Origin: an uncultured Eubacteriales bacterium
GTDB lineage: Bacteria > Bacillota > Clostridia > Oscillospirales > Acutalibacteraceae
Direction: 5' to 3'
Assembly: GCA_934476025.1 (NCBI GenBank)
Contig: CAKSNI010000100.1
Coordinates: 1-5,042, forward strand
Length of the DNA: 5,042 nt
The notes beneath the pieces are model-generated. The model was given only the letters and a program-made list of their open reading frames with translations. It was not told the DNA's origin and made no database searches. A program made the translations under genes and the position numbers. Shown here piece after piece: positions 1-5,042 of the stretch (the first letter of the stretch is position 1; each line of letters starts with the position of its first letter).

Positions 1-10
1 TCTATATACA

Positions 11-33
11 CCGCTGCTTGTACTATGCAGCAG
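11..33 (-). other. Possible short hairpin after rpsL
   Basis: In the minus-strand RNA, CUGCUGC (33-27) can pair with GCAGCGG (17-11), giving 7 bp with one G-U pair around a 9-nt loop, 15 nt after the rpsL stop. No U-run follows (UGUAUAUAGA), so it is not an intrinsic terminator. The rpsL-rpsG gap is the S7 repressor site in E. coli, but the fold is short, could be chance, and the downstream half of the gap is not in the window. Confidence 0.25.
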
Positions 34-48
34 AGATTCGTCGTGAAA

Positions 49-468
49 TTACTTACCGGCCTTCGGACGCTTGGCACCGTATTTGGAACGGCCCTGCATT
101 CTCTTGGCAACACCCTGAGCATCCAGCGTACCACGGATAATATGGTAACGGACACCCGGCAGATCCTTAACACGGCCGCCACGGATCAGGATAACACTGT
201 GTTCCTGAAGATTGTGGCCGATGCCCGGAATGTAAGCAGATACTTCAATTCCGTTGGACAGACGAACTCTGGCAATTTTACGCAGTGCCGAATTCGGCTT
301 TTTCGGGGTTGCGGTTTTAACAGCCGTGCAGACGCCTCTCTTCTGGGGAGAATCGCTGTCGATTTGCTTACGCTTCATAGAGTTGTAGCTCTTGAGCAAA
401 GCCGGGGCTTTCGCCTTCTTTTCGATGCTTTGACGTCCACTGTGAACCAACTGGTTAAAAGTAGGCAA
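49..468 (-). CDS. rpsL: 30S ribosomal protein S12
   Basis: Small-subunit protein at the decoding centre, where it helps monitor codon-anticodon pairing. With the TTG start the protein is 139 aa and begins MPTFNQLV, the normal Gram-positive S12 N-terminus. Starting at the upstream GTG (477) would add three residues not expected in the family and would overlap the Shine-Dalgarno. Visible signatures: SPQKRGVCT (40-48), TPKKPNSALRK (54-64) for the decoding loop, GHNLQEHSV (84-92), RGGRVKDLPGVRYH (96-109) and a basic tail RSKYGAKRPKAGK. The extra segment around residues 27-39 relative to the 124-aa E. coli protein is typical of Gram-positive S12. K56 and K101 correspond to E. coli K43 and K88 (numbering with Met), where substitutions give streptomycin resistance; both are lysine here, so this gene carries no classical resistance change. 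D102 is the usual methylthiolated Asp position. The residue after CT in the CTRV motif is Ala (A49). rpsG is expected next but lies outside the window. Confidence 0.98.
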   Translation of the reverse strand: MPTFNQLVHSGRQSIEKKAKAPALLKSYNSMKRKQIDSDSPQKRGVCTAVKTATPKKPNSALRKIARVRLSNGIEVSAYIPGIGHNLQEHSVILIRGGRVKDLPGVRYHIIRGTLDAQGVAKRMQGRSKYGAKRPKAGK

Positions 469-476
469 CTCGTACA

Positions 477-482
477 CCTCCT
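477..482 (-). promoter_or_regulatory. rpsL ribosome binding site (decides the start)
   Basis: The minus strand reads AGGAGGTG at 482-475, a near-complete match to the 16S rRNA 3' end. The AGGAGG core ends 8 nt before the TTG at 468. The in-frame GTG at 477-475 overlaps the Shine-Dalgarno itself and cannot use it, so TTG is the better start. Confidence 0.88.
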
Positions 483-495
483 ATTCTGAAAATGT

Positions 496-533
496 ATATG
501 ACGCAGATGGGGTATTCCCCACCTGCGTTATAT
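496..533 (-). promoter_or_regulatory. Strong leader hairpin upstream of rpsL
   Basis: In the minus-strand RNA, ACGCAGGUGGGG (528-517) pairs with CCCCAUCUGCGU (512-501) around an AAUA loop (516-513). This gives a 12-bp stem with one G-U pair, extended by AUAU/AUAU (533-530 with 499-496) past a single mismatch. On the plus strand the G-U position (507 and 522) would be an A-C mismatch, so the structure is better formed in the rpsL transcript. It begins about 28 nt after the inferred transcription start and ends 13 nt before the Shine-Dalgarno. The bases after it (ACATTTTCAG) lack a proper U-run, so a simple terminator is unlikely. A weak attenuator, a protein-binding leader or an mRNA-stabilising stem all remain possible. 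Confidence 0.7.
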
Positions 534-568
534 CTGATTTTGCGGACAAACCAGTCCACACAAAAATG

Positions 569-597
569 ATTATATCACCGACTTTTTCGTTTGTCAA
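569..597 (-). promoter_or_regulatory. Consensus sigma-A promoter for rpsL operon
   Basis: The minus strand reads TTGACA (597-592), a 17-nt spacer (591-575), then TATAAT (574-569). The spacer ends in TGA, so TG at 577-576 forms an extended -10 (TGnTATAAT). All twelve hexamer bases match the housekeeping sigma consensus at the optimal spacing. Immediately upstream, 617-600 is A/T-rich (AAAATTTTCAGTTTTG) and resembles an UP element. The predicted start is about 561-563. It sits just after rpoC and points into rpsL, so it probably gives the ribosomal protein genes their own strong transcription. Activity is inferred from sequence only. Confidence 0.9.
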
Positions 598-599
598 CA

Positions 600-617
600 C
601 AAAACTGAAAATTTTGG
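600..617 (-). promoter_or_regulatory. A/T-rich UP-element-like tract
   Basis: On the minus strand the bases directly upstream of the -35 are CCAAAATTTTCAGTTTTG, with an A-run followed by a T-run. This is the kind of tract contacted by the alpha subunit C-terminal domains at strong ribosomal promoters. The match is compositional, so the functional claim is modest. Confidence 0.5.
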
Positions 618-629
618 TGAAATACGGCA

Positions 630-4253
<3,624 letters not shown>

Positions 4254-4260
4254 ATATGCG

Positions 4261-4266
4261 CCCTCC
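4261..4266 (-). promoter_or_regulatory. rpoC ribosome binding site
   Basis: GGAGGG on the minus strand lies 7 nt before the rpoC ATG, inside the 14-nt gap after the rpoB TAA. It supports the start at 4253. The short gap implies rpoB and rpoC are read from one transcript, possibly with translational coupling. Confidence 0.9.
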
Positions 4267-4267
4267 G

Positions 4268-5042
4268 TTATTCTTCAGTATCATCAATAAAATCGTCATT
4301 CTGCGATTCTTCTACAATATCCTCTCCGTTTTCATCCTGAAGGGAATATCCGTCTGTCGCGCCTTCCATGACATATTTTTCGTCCATGGTTTCATCTTCG
4401 GGCGGGGGTACGAAGGGAAGCCCGATTTCATCCTCTTCAAAGTTCTGCTTCAGATCGATTTCATTCTGATCTTTATCCAGCACCTTGATATCGAGCCCCA
4501 AAGACTGCAATTCCTTGATGAGAACCTTGAAGGATTCCGGAACACCCGGCTGCGGCACATTCTGGCCCTTGACAATGGATTCGTAGGTCTTGACACGGCC
4601 GACCACATCGTCGGACTTGACCGTCAGAATTTCCTGCAGGGTATAAGCGGCGCCGTAAGCTTCCAGAGCCCAAACTTCCATTTCGCCGAAACGCTGGCCG
4701 CCGAACTGGGCTTTCCCGCCGAGCGGCTGCTGCGTAACCAGAGAATACGGACCGGTAGAACGGGCGTGAATCTTATCGTCTACCAGGTGATGCAGTTTCA
4801 GATAGTACATATATCCAACCGTAACCGGATTGTCGAAGCGCTCACCGGTGCGGCCGTCATTCAGGAAGGTTTTTCCGTCAACGACCTTCAGTTTGCCCTG
4901 CATGGCCAATTCGCTCAGAGCAGCCTCATCGGCACGAACCGAATCGTCCAGGCGGCGGATATCCCGTTTCCCGTCCGGATCGGTAACTTCTTCTACCAGA
5001 AGTTTTCCGCCGAGCGGTTCCAGGAACTTCCCGTTGTTCGGG
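4268..5042 (-). CDS. rpoB: RNA polymerase beta subunit, C-terminal part (5' end outside window)
   Basis: Beta subunit of DNA-dependent RNA polymerase, which with beta' forms the catalytic core in the cytoplasm. Only the last 257 codons are visible; the frame stays open to the right edge, so the TTG near 4909 is an internal codon and not a start. From about 4858 leftward the protein is textbook beta C-terminus: DGRTGERFDNPVTVGYMY, then HLVDDKIHARSTGPYSLVTQ, QPLGGKAQFGGQRFGEMEVW, ALEAYGAAYTLQEILTVKSD and PGVPESFKVLIKELQSLGL. This is the block that joins the clamp and packs against the beta' N-terminus. It ends in an acidic, poorly conserved tail of about 60 residues (ending DDFIDDTEE), as in Gram-positive homologues. 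The 61 residues before DGRTGE are unusual and are treated as a finding. The TAA stop at 4270-4268 lies 14 nt before rpoC, which suggests co-transcription. Identity is certain; the start is not in the window. Confidence 0.98.
   Translation of the reverse strand, partial: PNNGKFLEPLGGKLLVEEVTDPDGKRDIRRLDDSVRADEAALSELAMQGKLKVVDGKTFLNDGRTGERFDNPVTVGYMYYLKLHHLVDDKIHARSTGPYSLVTQQPLGGKAQFGGQRFGEMEVWALEAYGAAYTLQEILTVKSDDVVGRVKTYESIVKGQNVPQPGVPESFKVLIKELQSLGLDIKVLDKDQNEIDLKQNFEEDEIGLPFVPPPEDETMDEKYVMEGATDGYSLQDENGEDIVEESQNDDFIDDTEE

Larger units (their letters stand above)
469..629 (-). other. rpoC-rpsL intergenic region with promoter and leader
   Basis: A 161-bp gap between the rpoC stop and the rpsL TTG. 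In transcription order it holds an A/T-rich tract (617-600), a sigma-A promoter (597-569), an inferred transcription start near 561-563, a leader of about 93 nt with a strong hairpin (533-496), and the rpsL Shine-Dalgarno (482-477). No convincing intrinsic terminator for rpoC is seen before the promoter, so read-through from rpoBC into rpsL is likely in addition to initiation here. The L7Ae-like gene found at this position in Bacillus subtilis is not present and no other credible small gene fits. Confidence 0.85.

Noticed and set aside
25..489. 154-codon open frame on the plus strand, antisense to rpsL
   Set aside because: Fully antisense to a canonical S12 gene; the translation has no family resemblance.
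496..533. Intrinsic terminator of rpoBC
   Set aside because: The stem is strong enough, but the minus strand after it reads CATATACATTTTCAG with no continuous T-run, and the plus-strand reading has an A-C mismatch and no T-run either. It also lies downstream of the promoter, so terminating here would stop the rpsL transcript.
4907..4909. TTG as the start of a separate 213-aa gene
   Set aside because: The same frame continues upstream to the window edge and the protein is the C-terminus of beta. There is no ribosome binding site before the TTG.

Overview
The window is the middle of a housekeeping transcription/translation cluster, read entirely from the minus strand: the 3' end of rpoB (RNA polymerase beta), a complete rpoC (beta'), then rpsL (ribosomal protein S12). 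The sequence points to a Gram-positive (Bacillota) bacterium of roughly 50% GC. S12 has the extended N-terminal segment typical of Gram-positive lineages (139 aa, against 124 in E. coli). Beta' is 1207 aa and lacks the large trigger-loop insertion of gammaproteobacteria. Residue-level resemblance to Bacillus/Clostridium-type subunits is high. Negativicutes is a guess from general sequence feel only.

Layout in the direction of transcription (right to left): the last 257 codons of rpoB enter from the right edge and stop at 4268. After 14 nt holding a good Shine-Dalgarno, rpoC runs from 4253 to 630. A 161-bp gap follows, and it is the most informative non-coding piece. It contains a minus-strand sigma-A promoter with perfect -35, 17-bp spacer, extended -10 and perfect -10, preceded by an A/T-rich tract. 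A strong RNA hairpin lies in the inferred leader, followed by an AGGAGG site set 8 nt before a TTG codon. rpsL runs from that TTG (468) to 49. The last 48 bases probably belong to the rpsL-rpsG intercistronic gap.

Functionally, rpoB and rpoC encode the two large catalytic subunits of RNA polymerase and look co-transcribed. rpsL probably has its own strong start, so the str-type ribosomal genes can be made in excess of polymerase. The small L7Ae-like gene that sits between rpoC and rpsL in Bacillus subtilis is absent.

I see no mobile element, CRISPR array, tRNA, rRNA or defence gene. The window is largely ordinary core genome and I do not find a new multi-gene system. The points worth a second look are the promoter/leader, the rpsL start, an expanded or diverged stretch in beta before its conserved C-terminal block, and one bridge-helix substitution in beta'.
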